DNA of 64,000 bases from Diphasiastrum complanatum (lineage: Eukaryota > Streptophyta > Lycopodiopsida > Lycopodiales > Lycopodiaceae): positions 15,451,497-15,515,496 of the forward strand of contig CM055111.1 in NCBI GenBank assembly GCA_029204225.1, given 5' to 3'. A program made the position numbers and the translations under genes. This document shows positions 9,581 through 20,203 of the stretch, piece by piece. Numbering within the stretch: the stretch's first letter is position 1; each line of letters begins with the position of its first letter. The notes under the pieces are model-generated. The model saw only the letters and a list, made by a program, of their open reading frames with translations, was not told the origin of the DNA and did no database searches.

Positions 9581-11085
9581 ATCATTATGTATAAGGTGCA
9601 ATCATTCTTACTTAAGTTTTTGGTTGGTTTAAGCTTTTGGTTGATGTTTAGAAAGACTTAGTTGTTTTCGTTGAATCTAGATGAACAACTTTGCTTTTTG
9701 GTTCGTTTGAATCCAAGGTCGTTTGGATAGAAAACGAGCCACCTTTGCTAGCTATGGTAGAAGTTTAACGGTTTTATAAATATTTTTTAGCCGTTTTCCC
9801 TTGGCTGTTAAAATTTTAAGAAACTATTTATGTTTTTTGACCTTGGTTGGGAGTCAGAATCGTAAAAGAAAACTTGTAAATTTTGACTGTTATTTTGTTT
9901 ACAGACAGTAAAAAAAAATTAGAGGTTTTTTTTATGGTTTGGAAGTCCGACTAACTGTCCGTATAGTTGTACGGATAAATTTGGTGGTTACTTGCGAGCG
10001 TGTCCTGCGCGCGGTGCGCCTTCCCAGATTGGGAGCGGACTCCCTGGTAGAACCTCTGCCTGCGGACTATAACGCAGTTGGAGGAGTGGGAATCTTCAAA
10101 AGACATTCAGAGCTTGTTGAATAGTACTTTTCTAGCTACTGAAAGTACATTCATGACCTTTGTCTTAACTAAAAGTGTGCTTTACTTTGTAAACACTTTA
10201 AGCTTTGAAAGCCTTGTGTAATCTTCTCTTTGAACGTAAGTTCTAAGCTACAAAACTTGTTCTTGTACTCCAGAAAGTACATAGTAAACTTTGTTAACAT
10301 TATATACAAAGTTCTAAAGCAAACTTGACTTTTAAAGTTTGCAAACAACTTTTTAAGTTTGCAAAGTTTGTTTTACAAAGTTTATAAACTTCTAAGCTTA
10401 AAAAGCTATCTTAAAAGAATAGCTTTGCTTCTAATTTTTTAAAGGGGAGAAGGGTAAGGAGAAGTACACACAACCTATACTTGTAGGTTGTACTTGCTGC
10501 AAGTACAGACCTGTGTGGCTTTGTTCTCCTCTTCCTTAGCCTCTTCTTTTGCCTCTTTCATCCTCCTTGTAAAGTTTCACCTGCTCATACAAAAAAAATT
10601 TGCAATCCAACCATCCTCATCACTTTTTGGGAGGAAAAGTAAACTTTTTTCCTCCACCTCCTCCTAAGTCTAAGGACAAGCCTTAGAGGAGATTTAGGTG
10701 CTTCTATGGGCCATAAGGCCAAGAGGTCCAGGTGGTGACCCAAAAGGTAGGTGAGGACGTGACCCAAGTAACCCTTGAGTGAGGTGGCATAAGGAGGGTG
10801 GTGGCCATGTGTCTTGAAGGTAGGTGGACCCCATAAGGGTATGCCACTTGTTTTTGGGCCCATGTGCTTGCTAGGTGGCGTCCATAAGGCCCGCCACCCA
10901 GCATGGTCAAAAAAGAAGGAAAAGGTGTGGGGTGGGGGGTAAAGGCTCCATCTTCACCATTGAGGAGCTTAATTGTGGCCTAGCCTCCTTGAGTTGTAGT
11001 CTCAAGCTCCCTAAGCCATTTTGTCGCGAAGCTCTTGCCGTTTTTCCTTTGCCCTTCACCTTAGTGTGCATGGACGGACCCTGTT
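9581..11085 (+). other. Untranslated leader / gag-upstream region of the gypsy element
   Basis: No coding sequence recognised. The stretch 10,130-10,440 is AT-rich with many CAAAG, AAGTTT and AAGCTT words but no fixed period. At 10,470-10,506 two small hairpins lie back to back: ACAACCTA/TAGGTTGT, then GTACTTG-CTG-CAAGTAC. From 10,700 to 10,930 the DNA is GC-richer, with repeated CCATAAGG words. Confidence 0.45.
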
Positions 11086-12168
11086 ATGCCTTCGGGTGAA
11101 GGACAATCTTCACCACCTCCTCCTCCTGACGTAGATACCAATCAACTTGTACAGGCCTTGAACATGCTGCAAAACCAAATCCTGGATATGCAAGCTAAGC
11201 ATACTGCGGCCGAGCAAGAGTGGAGTTCTTCAACGCACTTGCGGTCCGTTGTCCTTTATCCTATGTTTAATCCGAAATTTCTACCTCCCCATAGGAGTGT
11301 TGACCATCAGATAGAGTTGCTTCCTGGAAGCCAACCTGTATCTCTTTTTCCTTACAAGGTTAGCATCAAGAAAGAGGATGAAATTTCTAGGCAGTTACAA
11401 GAACTTCTTAGGATGGGCCATATTCGGCCTAGTAAGTCCCCTTGGGGAACACCAATCCTTTTAGTTAATAAAACGGATAGCGGCACATGTTTGTGCGGTG
11501 ACTTTAAAAAGTTAAATGATGTAACCCTCAAGAACAGATATCCCTTACCTACGATGGATGATCTTATGGATCATTTGAATGGAGCTAAGTATTTCTCCAA
11601 GATTGATCTTAGATCAGGATACCATCAAATAATTATCAGAATCGAAGATGTTCCTAAGACTGGATTTCAATCTAGGTACGGCCATTATGAGTTTTTAGTG
11701 TTACCTTTTGGACTCACAAATGCACCTGCCACTTTCCAGCAGATGATGAACGATATTCTTCGTCCATATCTGGGAAAGTTTGTGGTGGTGTATTTGGACG
11801 ACATATTAATTTATAGTCGGACCCTTGAGGAGCATGAAGAGCATCTTCGTATTGTCTTGGATCTTCTAAGACAAGAAAAGCTCTATGCTAAAGAGTCAAA
11901 ATGTGAGTTCTGCCAAACTAAACTCAAGGGCCATGTCATATCCGATAAAGGTCTTGAAATCGATTATGACAAAGTTCGTAAGGTACGAGAATGGCCGCGA
12001 CCTCAGACAATTCGTGATGTGAAATTCTTTTTGTGCTTCACCGGATTTTTTCACAGGTTCATTTTGGACTATGCCTTGATAGCATTGCCCTTAACGAATG
12101 TTCTTAAGGGGGTGAAGAAAAAAAGTAGCCGCAGAAAAAGTCCATTGATAACATGGAGAAATGTATGA
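11086..12168 (+). CDS. Gypsy gag N-terminus fused to reverse transcriptase
   Basis: A 360-residue open frame. Residues 1-45 (MPSGEGQSSPPPPPD ... LNMLQNQILDMQ) look like the start of a plant gypsy Gag. From about residue 62 it is the Pol connector (LPPHRSVDHQIEL), then RT: FKKLNDVTLKNRYPLP, KIDLRSGYHQI (first catalytic Asp), LPFGLTNAPATFQ, and VVYLDDILIYS (catalytic YLDD). Capsid, nucleocapsid and protease are missing between the two parts, so an internal deletion fused them in frame. The RT active-site motifs look intact, but the frame breaks at about 12,160, before RNase H. Found in cytoplasmic particles in live relatives; this copy is unlikely to be active alone. Confidence 0.85.
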   Translation: MPSGEGQSSPPPPPDVDTNQLVQALNMLQNQILDMQAKHTAAEQEWSSSTHLRSVVLYPMFNPKFLPPHRSVDHQIELLPGSQPVSLFPYKVSIKKEDEISRQLQELLRMGHIRPSKSPWGTPILLVNKTDSGTCLCGDFKKLNDVTLKNRYPLPTMDDLMDHLNGAKYFSKIDLRSGYHQIIIRIEDVPKTGFQSRYGHYEFLVLPFGLTNAPATFQQMMNDILRPYLGKFVVVYLDDILIYSRTLEEHEEHLRIVLDLLRQEKLYAKESKCEFCQTKLKGHVISDKGLEIDYDKVRKVREWPRPQTIRDVKFFLCFTGFFHRFILDYALIALPLTNVLKGVKKKSSRRKSPLITWRNV

Positions 12169-12480
12169 GAGTTTTGAGACTCTCAAGCACTGTGTTTCTA
12201 CGGCTCCAATTTACACATTGTCGATCCTAACCGACCGTATCGTGGTTGCTACGGATGCTAGCGACTTTGTTGTAGGAGCGGTCCTTTATCAGGATGGTAG
12301 ACCAGTTGCTTTTGAAAGCAAGAAGCTGGATCCTGCTCAAACAAGGTATTCTACCTATGAGAAGGAGCTTTTTGCAACATTCACGCGTTAAAAATCTGGA
12401 GGCAATATCTTTATGGTGCCAGATTTACGGTGATGACTGATCACCAATCCCCTTTGCTGAGATCCAATCTAATTTGTATC
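12161..12480 (+). pseudogene. Gypsy RNase H
   Basis: Continues Pol in a shifted frame: VVATDASDFVVGAVLYQDG (first catalytic Asp), PVAFESKKL, TYEKELFA (catalytic Glu). After another shift near 12,390 it reads WRQYLYGARFTVMTDHQSP (third Asp). All three acidic positions remain, but two frameshifts and stops make it non-functional. Confidence 0.8.
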
Positions 12481-12969
12481 TTTCACTTCGGGATCTTTGT
12501 CAAACCGATGGGTTTTTCGGTTGCGTTTGGCTAGATGTCCTGACGGAAAATTCTAGATCTAGTGATGACCTTGGGATGCAAGATCCCAAGCTATACTTGA
12601 AGACTATTCCATAAGGAATGGCTTGCTTTTCCATAAGGGAAAGGTTTGTGTGCCAGATAGGAAGGACTTGCGAGCCCGAATCTGTAGCAGTGTCATGACA
12701 ACCCTTGTGCTGGTCACCCAGGCATATAGAGGACACTTGACCTTGTCAGGCAGAATTTCTTCTGGCCAAAGATGAAAGGTCATGTCGAGGCATACGTTCA
12801 AGGTTGTGAACAGTGCCAGCAAAATAAAGCAGAAAGACTCAAAGTTGCGGTCTTCTACATCCCTTGGAAATTCCCAACAAGAAAGTATTTCAATGGATTT
12901 TGTGATTGGATTCCCTAAAACCCGGAGCGATCACAATGCCATTTGGGTGGTGGTCAGTCATCACCGTAA

Positions 12970-13027
12970 ATCTGGCGCAATTTATACCAACTAAATCACC
13001 AAGATGGCGCAATTTATACCAACTAAA
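12970..13027. repeat. Short tandem duplication inside the integrase
   Basis: GCGCAATTTATACCAACTAAAT occurs in two adjacent copies (12,976 and 13,006), separated by CACCAAGATG. Related integrases carry this stretch once (KMAxFIPTKL), so it is a local duplication in this copy. Confidence 0.75.
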
Positions 13028-13277
13028 TTAACTGTCAAGGCATCTGAACTAGCCCAGCTTTTCGTTGAAAAGTTGTTCAGATTGTATGGCTTGCCGAATG
13101 ATATTGTTAGTGATCGTGATTTCAAATTCACTGGCAAGTTCTAGCAATCAGAATTTGAAAAACTTGAAACAACCCTTAGTCTTAGTTCTTCAAATCACCC
13201 AGAATTTGATGGGCAGACTGAACGTGTTAACCAGACGTTGGAAGATATGCTTAGAGCATATGTTTCTCACTTACAGT

Positions 13278-13286
13278 TTGATTGGG
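13278..13286. repeat. Target-site duplication, left copy (TTGATTGGG)
   Basis: TTGATTGGG lies at the last intact base of the integrase reading on the left. The same nine bases occur at 25,917-25,925, where the integrase reading resumes. hAT elements give 8-bp and MULEs 9-11-bp duplications; one base could be coincidental here. Confidence 0.75.
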
Positions 13287-13396
13287 AACAAAGTTGCATG
13301 AATCGTGATTCAAACCGTTCGAACTATTCGGAGCCGGTTCTAACCGGATTTTTAAAAAAAAAAAAAAAAGCCAAAAAGTCAAAAAAAACGTTTTGG

Positions 13397-13417
13397 AATA
13401 TATATATATATATATAT
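13397..13417. repeat. (TA)n repeat at outer edge of left arm
   Basis: About ten TA units immediately outside the left GGTACC array, mirrored by a longer interrupted TA tract at 25,808-25,855. Confidence 0.85.
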
Positions 13418-13421
13418 CATA

Positions 13422-13490
13422 GGTCCCGCGGTACTGGGTAACCGCGGGGACCATACTGGTACCGCGGTACCATGATGGTACCGCGGTACC
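13422..13490. repeat. Left terminal GGTACC/CCGCGG palindrome array
   Basis: Contains two copies of the self-complementary 14-mer GGTACCGCGGTACC plus variants with GGTCCCGCGG and GGTAACCGCGG. It is the outer end of the left arm; the counterpart lies at 25,720-25,803. Such short palindromic arrays could be subterminal transposase-binding sites, which hAT elements carry near their ends. Confidence 0.8.
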
Positions 13491-13777
13491 ACAATATAAT
13501 AATATATTTATTATTTAATATTTTTTTTAATTTTTTTTTAACCTAAACCTACCCGCCCCCCTCGCATTTCCTCTGAAATTTTTTTGAGCCCTCTCCGCCC
13601 TGCCATCGCTGCTGGTTTTTCTTGCCTGCCTTTGATTCCTTGCGTCGCCCATCGCCCACAGCAACGCCCTGCCTTGCATCTGATTTCCTTTGCCCTGCAT
13701 TCGCCCATTTTCAGCGTCTCTCCAACAGTGAACCCTGCTGTTTTTTTTCCAGCAATCCATCCCTCATTTCATCTGCA

Positions 13778-16700
13778 ATGGTGCAATCCGACCTTTCCGG
13801 TCTGTGGGACGAGGTAGACATTGTTAGGCGGGTTGCCGACAAGGCCAACAAGACCGGTCAGAAGATCGTGCGCTGCCGATACTGTCTCGTCGAGTTTGCT
13901 GCATCCCTCACTCGCCTTAGTGCACGCGCCAAAAATGGTGCCACCTTGAATGCTGCCCCTTGTGGCAGCATGACCGTCCCCGACAGGCAGCGACTACTGG
14001 ACACCTACGGGCCGCGGCTCGTGGCAGGGGAGAACACCATTTCGGAGGGCGTTCTCCGATTTTGCACCGCTCCTTATGTGACTAACCCAGAGTTGCTGCC
14101 TGCTTGGCTGGCACGCACGAGGAGAGGGAGTGCATCCTCCTCTGGTCCCTTTGCCCCTCAGACAGCTCTGCCTCATGCACCCCCATCTGCTCAGATTCCG
14201 GTGGATCCCGTCCCATCGCGTCCGACAGTTGCCACTGCGGTTCCACCACCACCCACTGTTGCTCGCACTCCACCAGTCTACGACTTTCTCATGGACTCTC
14301 CGCCACCCGAGCAGGCCCAGGATGGTACTGGGCGGGCCTTCGAGGATGTGGAAGAGATCCTTCTTCCTTCCCTTCCCATCCGGATGACCTCCTCAGCCAG
14401 CAGTTTTCGTACCCCATGCCAGATGTTGCCCCTCCACCAGTGCACCCCACCTATGCTGCTGCACCCATCCCTGCCAGTGCATCCCACTCTCCCCATTCCA
14501 CGTCTACAGCCGATGCATCCACCAGCGCCCAGCCTGTCGCGTCATCGTCCATTCCCGTCACGGTTGGTGCACCGTGCTGGAGGTCCACCACCCGTCGTCC
14601 ACCAGGGAGAGCCTCGTGCAGCAGACCATTCGCGGCGCGCATCAGCCGCACATGGACAGAGAGGCCACACAGGCCGTGGCCAGTCTGGTTTACGAGCTGA
14701 ACCTGCCCTTTGCCATCACCGACTCTGAGCCCTTCAGAAGGGCCTTCCGCCTTGCACAGTCTGTCAGCCCTAGCTGGAGAGTCCCTAGTTCAGAGGTTGT
14801 CCGCACACACATGCTGAGGGATAGGGTCGAGTCCTTGTCTAGAGAGATGGAGCCTCTGCGTCGGCACTGGGCCACTTACGGTTGCAGCATCATGTCCGAT
14901 GGCTGGACTGATGTCAGGAGGAGGCCGATCCTCAACATACTGGTCTCCAGCTGCATGGGCACACAGTTTTTGAGGGCAGTGGATTGCAGCAGGGGGGGGG
15001 AGAGTCATATCTGCAGAGTTCATGTTTGATGTCATCAGGTCTTCCATCCTAGCCATAGGCCCACAGCATGTCGTCACGGTGGTGACGGACAATGCCACGA
15101 ACTGCATTCAGATGGGTGTACTGCTAGAGGCCGAGTTCCCTCATATTGTTCATACCCCCTGTGCAGCCCACGGCATAGACCTTTTGATGGGGGACATTGG
15201 AGCACTTCCCTGGGTTAGAGCCATCGTCCGGGAGGCCCTCTTCCTGGTGACTTTTGTCACCAGAAAGAGGCGTGTTCTTGCCATGTTCCGGGTGTTTAGC
15301 CATCTGGACCTCCGTAAGCCAGCCCCCACGCGCTTTGCATTCGACTTGGTGGTCATCGACCGTTTGATCAGGTGCAGGGCCCAGCTTCTACAGATGGTTG
15401 CCAGTGATCTTTGGGGTGCCAGTACATTTCCGCACACTGAGGATGGGGAGCACTTTTCTTCCACGGTGAGGGGAGACCAGTTCTGGAGGGATGCACAGAC
15501 ATTGTCAGGACTGCTTCGACCACTCTACATTGTGCTCCGCATGGCTGACAGCGAGGGGTCGACACTTGGACTGGTGTATGAGCTCATGGACCGGATTGGA
15601 CAGTTCCTGCAGCTGCCCATCTTGCAGCCAGAGAGGTAAGCGGTACAGTGTTGCAATTGACCTTTATCTTTTCAGTACTTGCTAGTTTGTTTTTCTGTCA
15701 ATGTTAAGCTTTTTCGTAATGCCCTAAACCACATGCCCCTCACCTGCAGGATGACAGAGCTGAAGTTCATATGGGAGACGCGATGGAACTACTTCCACAG
15801 GAGTATCCACAGCGTTGCACACATGCTGCATCCCCTCTTCCTCTCTCCGACACAGATCGCAGACAGGGAGCTCGAGGCCGATTGGCTTCAGTACATTCAC
15901 AGGGTGGGTCCACACATAGGTTTGGATCCTATCAGGCTCATGGAGGAGCTCGCTGCATTTTGTTTCGGCATGGGCACATTCGGCCACCCGGCTGCCCAGG
16001 ATCCAGAGAGGAGGCAGCTACCCATTACCTGGTGGACCATGTTCGGTAGCACATACCCATCTATACAGCGTCTTGCACTGCGTGTCCTTTCTCAGGTATG
16101 CATCTCATTTTATCCTCCATTTTTTGTGTTTCGTTGAAGTTTCACCTCTGCCACAATGTGCTGAAGTATTTCAATGCACGCACCACAGGACTGTGCTGCC
16201 TCCGTGTGTGAGCGTAACTGGAGCACATGGGCACTCATTCGCACGAGGAGAAGAAACCGGTTGTCAGTGAGTCAGTTGGAGCGGTTGGTGTTCTGTAGCA
16301 CCAACGCACGTCTCGCCAGGAGGCTTCCGACCATTACGAACGCATTGCAGGTGATAAGCTAATCTTTCATAGCATGTTGGTTGACTCCTGGTATGTTGGT
16401 TTCATTTCTTGATAAAGTTGTCTCTCTGACATGCAAATTTTAAACCTTGCAGACGAAGATATCTGATTTGGAGCGCCAGGTTGACTTGCCTACGGACAGC
16501 ACCCATCCCATGCCTGCAGATGACCTGGGCACACAGTTGATGGCAGAGAGAGAGAGGGAGCTTGCCGAGATGAGAGAGAGAGAGCTTGGGCTTGAGCACA
16601 GAGAGCCCCCATTGTATGAGGCAGATGAGCCAGTGTCAGAGGATGAGCATGATGAGGATGAGCCCATTCGGGTTGTGTTTGCCAGACCAGAGAGGGATGA

Positions 16701-18081
16701 GGCAGATTATACAGGTGCAGGGCACACGCCACGGGCAGGGGTCACAGGTGCATCACGTGGCAGAGGTGGGACACATGGCACAGGTTATACCGGCAGACAG
16801 GCAGGGCACACAGGGGGGGGCAGTGGCATACCTACCTATGTCGACATGATGGAGGAGGCTCTTGATAGAGGGCAGAGTGGTTTAGATGCCGGTCTCGCAG
16901 ATGTTTGGATGCGTGCAGCACAGAGTCATGGCCGTTACTACGACAGCACACCAGAGGAGGCACCTGATGACTTTCATTGCACAGATTGGGAGGCCATGCA
17001 GGGTCTACAGGGTGCACATGATGAGGCACGGGATGAGGCTTGGGTTGATTCAGGGGTTGGTGCACAGGATGATTCCGAGGTCGGTGCACAGGATGATTTA
17101 GAGGCTGGTGCACAGGATGAGTCCCAGAGCCCAGAGCATTTGTATTCGGATGCCCAGCTGGCCGACTTGGTTGCCACATTGGATTCAGAGGCCCAGCAGA
17201 TGCCGAGTGTCAGGGCGCCCCCATCATCTCTTGCCAGCATGCCACACACAGAGTCCCAGCCAGAGCAGCCGCATGAGGTGCCTACAGTTCCTCCAGCTCC
17301 TCAGAGGGTGTATGTGCGTCGCACAGCTCCTCCAGTGCCACCGATGCCATTTAGGCCTGCAGCCCCTCCATCGCCGTCCACTTCTGCAGCACCAGGTCTC
17401 CATGGCAGGCCACCATCTGTGCCCAGGTTTTCTCTTGCAGCGCCCACATCCACAGTGGCTCCTCCAGTGGCAGCACGCACGTCACATCCTCCTCCTTTGG
17501 CAGCACCCAGGATGTACCAGTACCGGCCACCACAGCGCCCCTTTCAGTACATATCGCCACTGTACTCGCCTCCTGCACAGCCAGTTCCTCCACCTGCAGC
17601 AGCCCCACGGGCACACACTCCACGAGCTCATCCTCCTCGCTCAGTTGCACAGGGAGTTCCCTCTTTTGCTTCCCTATCCCAGCTGGCCTCAGCTTGGGCC
17701 CAGCCTAGCCAGCCAGGTGATTTGCATGGGGGTGACTAGGCATTGACAGCTCCTCTTGTCCGCAAGAGACCAGGCAGGCCCAAGGGTGCACCGAACAAGA
17801 AAGGCAAGGCACAGAAACTGCCAGGGAGGAGAGGACGACCACGCAGGGCTCCAGGTACAGGTAGAGGTGCAGTATCACAGCCAGTTGGAGCAGGTGTTGT
17901 TGGTTTGGCCTGCTTGGGGGCTGATGCGGAGGCTGATTGGGAGGATGAGGATGACGAGTCTTCCCCCTCGGATACACAGCCCATGCCAGTTCCAGACAGG
18001 CAGAGATATCGGCTGCGAGAGTCAGCTCGTGGCCCTGAGTTGTCTCCAGAGCATTCGTCTGAGTCAGAGCCAGAGCATTGA
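13778..18081 (+). pseudogene. hAT-type transposase gene, left-arm copy (four exons, near-intact)
   Basis: The start at 13,778 (MVQSDLSGLWDEVD) precedes a BED-type finger with KIVRCRYC, but a 15-base deletion at about 13,920 removes the KGHLLG segment that carries the His in the right arm. A Pro-rich linker follows, then a DUF659-like core (CSIMSDGWTDVRRRP, VVTDNATNCIQMG, HTPCAAHGIDLL). Exon 1 ends at 15,636 before GTAAGC. Exon 2 is about 15,750-16,095 (WETRWNYFHRS, STYPSIQRLALRVLSQ). Exon 3 is about 16,191-16,351 (CERNWSTWALIRTRRRNRL, the hAT dimerisation motif). Exon 4 starts about 16,453 and encodes a long acidic, then Pro-rich tail with an eight-residue repeat (VGAQDDSE). A TAG at 17,737 stops it, while the right arm has GAG there; beyond it an AT-hook-like KRPGRPKG/RRGRPRR tail runs to 18,081. 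Small indels near 14,360 and a G-run near 14,991 break the frame. Confidence 0.85.
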
Positions 18082-18603
18082 TTGTGGCTCTGTTGTTTTA
18101 GTTTCAGTAGTTTGTCTCTAGCAGACGGTCTACCATTGTACTCAGATGATTTTTCACATTATATACAGTGTTTGGCCTACATTATTTGCTGCACATTGTG
18201 CGTATGTCGCTCTGTACATGTGATGCTTTATTTTATGTTGAAGAATTATATGTGCGTGTGTGAATCCTATTTTCATTTAATTTCGTTTGAAGTGAATGCT
18301 AGCTTCACATATATGCACCTACATCATGAGCACAGCAATCACCCCTACACCCCAAACGACATTGAATAAACACATGTAATACATCTGCATTTAAAAAATT
18401 TACAAACATTGCATCTTACATGACCAGGCTCGCGTTGCACAAAAAACAACTATGTATATATTCAACCGTTGTATCAGGATAACATCACATATACTGTCAT
18501 TTTTTTAAGCAGCCATCTAGTTATTTGCTGCACCATAAACTGCCGAAAACTACATAGCAACAGTCCGCCACATACGGTGGACCTCATCTATTCTAAACAT
18601 CCC

Positions 18604-18961
18604 TCACTGATCCTCCACCAACTCCTCGCCCTCGTCTGGTGCATTGTTTTGTAGCTCTTGCTCTGCCTCCCGGTTAGCCCGAGCTGCCCTCCTGGTTAGC
18701 CCGACGTCTGGCCGCCCTTTCCCTGACCATGATGAGCTGCCGTCGTGTGAAATTCATTCCGATCTGCTCATCCAGATCCAGCTCAACAGGATCCACAGCG
18801 GGGGCGGGTGGCTCCGGTTCCGGATTTCTCTGTCGAGTCTGTCGCAGCATCTCTCGGATATCTGCCTCTTGCTTCCGATGCCTCTCGTTGTGCCTTCGGA
18901 TATCTTCCTCAAGCTTTCTCCTGGCTTCGCCCTCGGGCTTCGGTGGTATTCGCTCAGCCAT
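18604..18961 (-). pseudogene. Small Arg/Glu-rich second gene, left-arm copy
   Basis: Reads MAERIPPKPEGEARRKLEED on the minus strand, then a charged helix rich in Arg and Glu (predicted coiled coil, residues about 10-45). A Pro/acidic linker follows (PEPEPPAPAVDP), then ELDLDEQIGMNFTRRQLIMV and another Arg-rich helix. An extra G near 18,690 shifts the frame to an early stop at 18,674; the right arm stays open there to the shared stop. The gene is convergent with the transposase, its stop about 520 bp from the transposase end. I do not recognise the family. By position it resembles the second gene of two-gene elements such as MuDR, but that is only an analogy. Confidence 0.7.
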
Positions 18962-19134
18962 CTCGATCGACCTTCTCCTCACAGCACCCTGATCCTTGAA
19001 CACCCTCTCACAGCACCCTGGCTCTCAAACAACCTCTCACAGCCTGTCACCGGCTCTCGCTTGCTCTCTCACTGTCTATCACTAGCCCTCTCACAGCCTC
19101 TGAAAATGCCGACCACAATGGCATTGTGAGTGCC

Positions 19135-19141
19135 TATTTAT
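19135..19141 (-). promoter_or_regulatory. TATA-like box of the second gene, left arm
   Basis: ATAAATA on the minus strand, about 175 bp upstream of the second-gene start. The mirrored box is conserved at 20,022-20,028. A TC/GAG-rich leader lies between. Confidence 0.45.
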
Positions 19142-19185
19142 CCCCACAGCCTGATCGGCCATGTGGATCCCCATCATCCCTCCAT

Positions 19186-19372
19186 GTGCCTCCGTACCTG
19201 CCCCCATGTGATGCTCCCCCCTATGTTGGTCTCCCATTGGGCCCATGGTCTGCTCACCCACAATGCCCATGTGCCTCTGTACTTGCCCCCATGTGATGCT
19301 ACCCCCCCTGTGTTGGTCTCCCATTGGCCCCTCGGTCTGCTCACTCGCAGTGCCCATGTGCCATTGCAACAG
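19186..19372. repeat. 85-bp tandem repeats upstream of the second gene, left arm
   Basis: About 2.2 units of an 85-bp repeat with CCCCCATGTGATGCT, GTTGGTCTCCCATTGG and GGTCTGCTCAC blocks; CCCCCATGTG recurs at 19,201 and 19,286. The mirrored copy is at about 19,795-19,985. It lies between the second-gene promoter and the palindrome centre. Confidence 0.75.
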
Positions 19373-19511
19373 TCCCCTGCATCATGTACTGTACCCTCTT
19401 TTTTTACACCCAGAACCCCCCTTTTTTACTTTTTTTGTCCTTTTTTGGTAGTTAATATGCAAAAAAAATTACTGAAAATATATTAAAAAATAAAAAAAAA
19501 ATATTAAAAAT

Positions 19512-19650
19512 GGTACCGCCCTGGTACCGCGGATCCCAGGGCGGTACCGTACCGGCGGTCTGGTACCGCTGGTATGGTACCGCCGGTACCATATCAGTGG
19601 TACCGCCGGTACAGGTACCGCCCTGGGATCCGCGGTACCAGGGCGGTACC
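19512..19650. repeat. Palindrome centre: GGTACC-rich cruciform-prone array
   Basis: A chain of GGTACCGCC, GGTACCGCGGATCC and CAGGGCGGTACC words, itself an inverted repeat whose axis falls in GGTACCGCCGGTACC at 19,576-19,590. Flanking A/T tracts (19,450-19,510 and 19,652-19,715) are mirrored too. This looks like two inner element ends fused tail to tail. Confidence 0.85.
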
Positions 19651-19794
19651 ATTTTTAATATTTTTTTTTTATTTTTTAATATATTTTCAGTAATTTTTTT
19701 TTGCATATTAACTACCAAAAAAGGACAAAAAAAAGTAAAAAGAGGGGGTTCTGGGTGTAAAAAAAGAGGGTACAGTACATGATGCGGGGACTGT

Positions 19795-19985
19795 TGCAAT
19801 GGCACATGGGCACTGCGAGTGAGCAGACCGAGGGCCAATGGGGAGACCAACACAGGGGGGTAGCATCACATGGGGGTAAGTACAGAGGCACATGGGCATT
19901 GTGGGTGAGCAGACCATGGGCCCAATGGGAGACCAACACAGGGGGGAGCATCACATGGGGGCAGGTACGGAGGCACATGGAGGGA
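19795..19985. repeat. 85-bp tandem repeats upstream of the second gene, right arm
   Basis: Reverse complement of the left-arm block at 19,186-19,372, again with a little over two units. Confidence 0.7.
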
Positions 19986-20021
19986 TGATGGGGATCCACA
20001 TGGCCGATCAGGCGTGTGGGG

Positions 20022-20028
20022 ATAAATA
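20022..20028 (+). promoter_or_regulatory. TATA-like box of the second gene, right arm
   Basis: ATAAATA within GGGGATAAATAGG, about 180 bp upstream of the ATG at 20,204. Spacing and context equal those of the left arm. Confidence 0.45.
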
Positions 20029-20203
20029 GGCACTCAACAATGCCATTGTGGTCGGCATTTTCAGAGGCTGTGAGAGGGCTAGTGATAGACAGTGAGAGAG
20101 CAAGCGAGAGCCGGTGACAGGCTTGTGAGAGGCTGTTTGAGAGCCAGGGTGCTGTGAGAGGGTGTTCAAGGATCAGGGTGCTGTGAGGAGAAGGTCGATC
20201 GAG

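Larger units (their letters stand above)
12600..13286 (+). pseudogene. Gypsy integrase, N-terminal part (zinc finger and catalytic core)
   Basis: Fragments in several frames give the H2C2 zinc-binding domain (GHPG ... FFWPKMKGHVEAYVQGCEQCQQNK). The DDE core follows: SMDFVIGFPKT, NDIVSDRDFKF and [18 protein letters not shown] with the Glu. The reading stops at LQFDWEQ, exactly at the 9-bp repeat flanking the palindromic element, and continues at 25,917. A direct duplication of about 25 bp (12,970-13,027) adds a break within the core. Confidence 0.8.

Noticed and set aside
16490-17750. Large alternative frames (His/Gln- or Cys-rich) on both strands of the transposase tail
   Set aside because: They are shadows of the exon-4 frame. 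Codon pattern and agreement with the right arm support the plus-strand frame from 16,447.
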